Of a stretch of DNA of 43,825 nt, positions 42,404 through 43,825 are shown one piece after another (the stretch's first letter is position 1; every line of letters begins with the position of its first letter). The stretch is taken from the NCBI GenBank assembly GCA_019873665.1, contig JAIOAV010000027.1, forward strand, positions 1 to 43,825, written 5' to 3'. Made by a program: the position numbers and the translations under genes. The notes beneath the pieces were generated by a model, which worked only from the letters and a program-made list of their open reading frames with translations, did not search any database and was not told where the DNA came from. This stretch comes from Chloroflexota bacterium. GTDB lineage: Bacteria; Chloroflexota; Anaerolineae; JAAYEA01.

Positions 42404-42473
42404 GATCACCCCCTTTCCGACTATATGCCCAGTTGATCCGAAGCAGAGTTAATCATGAGCACGGTAAGAGGTC

Positions 42474-43250
42474 TTACACCAACCGATCCGCCCGGTACCC
42501 AACAGCAAAGGATATCCGGCGTGCCGCTCCAATCACTTCGTTGGCGATGGATTGCTCCTGAGCGGTGCCCAAAATCCCCTGCCTTGCGCTGAAGCTTACG
42601 GCAACCGCCGCAATAACTTTGCCATCAAAGCGCATGATCGGTGCGGCGATGCTATCGATGTTTGCTCCCGATTCCTCGCGGTTTATGGCATAGCCACGCT
42701 GGCGGGTCAATGCCATCTCCTGGAGAAAGACATCAGGCTGGGTAATTGTGTACGAGGTTACTGGAGTCAAGCCGACCTGCTGGATATACTTGTCCACCTC
42801 TTGATCACCGCGGAAGGCAAGGATCACCTTACCTGGCGAGCATGCATGCATCGGCAGTCGTCGGCCGATCTCATCGGGCGCTGCTATGGCGAGGGGAGGC
42901 ACAGCCACATCCACCGTTACGACATGCGGGCCAGAGGGTACCTTTAGATAGGTGACCAGGCCGAGTTTGGAGGCCAGATCATGCAAGAATGGGCGGGCGG
43001 CTTGGCGCAGTTCCATACCCTCTAGGAGATTTCCTGCTAGCTCCAGAATGCGATAGCCGATCTTGTAGGGCGCACGGGGCTTTTCCTGCCAGACAAAACC
43101 CATCTCGCGCATGATCTGAAGGAGGCGCACGACCGTATAGGGTGGGTATCCGAGGTCGGAAGCGATTTGGGACACCGACACCCCATCATTTGCAGACGAG
43201 AGCTGCAGCAGAATGTTCAGGGCCTTTTCAACACTGGTGCTTTCTGGCAT
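42474..43250 (-). CDS. IclR-family transcriptional regulator
   Basis: A 258-residue regulator. Seen: an N-terminal winged helix-turn-helix (about residues 5-65, SVEKALNILLQLS, SVSQIASDLGYPPYTVVRLLQIM) and a C-terminal effector domain with GRRLPMHACSPGKVILAF, YAINREESGANIDSIAAPI and VIAAVAVSF, all family hallmarks. IclR proteins bind DNA as dimers or tetramers and respond to small metabolites, usually intermediates of the pathway they control. It is transcribed in the same direction as the oppA train and lies 142 bases upstream of it, so it probably controls that train and itself. A near-consensus promoter and TTGCAT sites lie just upstream. Confidence 0.93.
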   Translation of the reverse strand: MPESTSVEKALNILLQLSSANDGVSVSQIASDLGYPPYTVVRLLQIMREMGFVWQEKPRAPYKIGYRILELAGNLLEGMELRQAARPFLHDLASKLGLVTYLKVPSGPHVVTVDVAVPPLAIAAPDEIGRRLPMHACSPGKVILAFRGDQEVDKYIQQVGLTPVTSYTITQPDVFLQEMALTRQRGYAINREESGANIDSIAAPIMRFDGKVIAAVAVSFSARQGILGTAQEQSIANEVIGAARRISFAVGYRADRLV

Positions 43251-43274
43251 CTATGCGCTGATACTCCATATCTG

Positions 43275-43310
43275 TTGCATATAATGCAATAGCATTTTCT
43301 TCCATTGCAT
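43275..43310. promoter_or_regulatory. Candidate IclR operator
   Basis: TTGCAT-ATA-ATGCAA (43275-43289) is a 6+3+6 inverted repeat, and another TTGCAT half-site follows at 43305-43310. Both lie between the promoter and the iclR start, at roughly +5 to +40 of the predicted transcript, a position suited to autorepression. Confidence 0.6.
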
Positions 43311-43321
43311 TTTTCGCTATT

Positions 43322-43349
43322 ATTATACCATAAGCACATACAATGTCAA
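43322..43349 (-). promoter_or_regulatory. Near-consensus promoter of iclR
   Basis: On the minus strand, TTGACA (43344-43349) and TATAAT (43322-43327) are both exact consensus boxes, separated by 16 bases. Transcription would start near 43315. The -35 box may belong to the end of the neighbouring mobile element. Confidence 0.78.
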
Positions 43350-43370
43350 GTAGGGCAATAGCTGCGTTCC

Positions 43371-43414
43371 GTCAAAGCCAAAGCTCCCCAGAGTGGTCAA
43401 AGCCAAACCTCCCT
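43371..43414 (+). repeat. Direct repeat pair upstream of the transposase-like gene
   Basis: GTCAAAGCCAAAGCTCCCC (43371-43389) and GTCAAAGCCAAACCTCCCT (43396-43414) are direct copies 25 bases apart with two differences. Repeats of this kind near an insertion-sequence end are often transposase-binding sites. A related TGTCAAG occurs at 43344-43350. Confidence 0.55.
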
Positions 43415-43454
43415 ACCTGTAATAAGCTGAGAGAAGACAGCTCAGGGGGAGAAG

Positions 43455-43825
43455 ATGGTCAGTGCAAGAAACCTGTGGGAATACCCTGTGGTGCGGCACC
43501 GTTTGCAGGTGGGAGGCCACGCTCGTATCTGCGGGAACATCTCCGCGACGGCCGGGTACTTTGAGCGCGATCGCAAGACGGTCCGAGAGTACTTGCGTCG
43601 CTACGAGGAGTTCGAGAGAACGGGTGATCTCTCTTTTTCTCAACCGTCCGCGAGGGGACAACCATCGTACAGAGGAACTGATCGAGAAGCGGGTGGTGGA
43701 ATACTACCAGGAGCAAGAGAGCGCACGACAACGCCAGGAGGCGTTCTGTTTGCGCTGGACGCAGCGCCAGCCAAAGGCTGTGGAGACCCTCTGCCGTGAT
43801 TTTGCCGATACCCTTGCCTTCTATG
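43455..43825 (+). pseudogene. Transposase-like gene, N-terminal part, frameshifted and cut by the window edge
   Basis: From ATG 43455 the frame reads a helix-turn-helix segment (TAGYFERDRKTVREYLRRYEEFERTGDLSF) like those at the start of IS481-type and related transposases. After the T5 run at 43634-43638 it goes out of phase; shifting by one base restores FLNRPRGDNHRTEELIEKR, VVEYYQEQESARQRQEAF and CLRWTQRQPKAVETLC to the window edge. One extra T would explain this, so it may be a real lesion, a sequencing error in the run or, less likely, programmed frameshifting. AGGGGGAG precedes the start. The family is uncertain because the catalytic domain is not in the window. Confidence 0.55.

Noticed and set aside
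42420..42448. Promoter for oppA with a TATAGT-like -10 (minus strand, 42420-42425)
   Set aside because: No acceptable -35 box lies at the right distance. It might be activator-dependent, but the sequence alone does not support a call.

Overview
The window looks like a chromosomal segment of a Chloroflexota bacterium (Anaerolineae/Caldilineae-like). This is inferred from style, not from a marker gene. The signs are Thr-Pro-rich linkers in surface proteins, a RodZ-like protein with such a linker, very large polytopic envelope proteins with repeated beta-sandwich tails, and a lipoprotein solute-binding protein with a repeated VVVEKEK segment. No rRNA, tRNA or CRISPR array was seen.

Region 1 (about 1-26 kb) is GC-rich housekeeping and cell-envelope DNA. 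It starts with a PatB/MalY aminotransferase, a SAM methyltransferase and a run of three soluble glycosyltransferases (two GT4-like, one GT9-like), then a secreted protein made of four similar domains. A leftward operon runs plsX, fabF, a NERD-like membrane protein, a polytopic glycosyltransferase, a radical SAM/SPASM protein and a lipoprotein. A rightward operon runs rodZ-like, rimO, a polytopic glycosyltransferase, a secreted Thr-Pro-rich anchored protein, a 1156-residue membrane protein, a methyltransferase and a small membrane protein. The two operons diverge from back-to-back sigma70-type promoters at 14978-15041 whose -35 boxes form one inverted repeat. A degenerate histidine-kinase-like gene closes the region on the minus strand.

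Region 2 (26.9-28.2 kb) is a junction with REP-like repeats and a decayed IS5-family element (27284-28147) that has matching terminal repeats and a TA duplication.

Region 3 (28.2-43.3 kb) is one long leftward, apparently less GC-rich gene train controlled by an IclR-family regulator. In transcription order it holds a possible 21-codon leader peptide, an OppA-like lipoprotein, two tandem M14 carboxypeptidases, OppB and OppC permeases, a sulfatase, a four-part M23-like/PKD/BACON-like/golvesin-like protein and two FAD-dependent oxidoreductases. No ATPase gene is present. The enzymes lack visible signal peptides, so the simplest reading is import of a sulfated or otherwise modified peptide or glycan followed by cytoplasmic dismantling. 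I know of no named system with this set, and it is the best candidate here for an undescribed pathway.

Region 4 (43.3 kb to the end) is the start of a second, frameshifted transposase-like gene preceded by direct repeats. Its apparent edge supplies the -35 box of the iclR promoter. The catabolic island is therefore flanked by mobile DNA on both sides.
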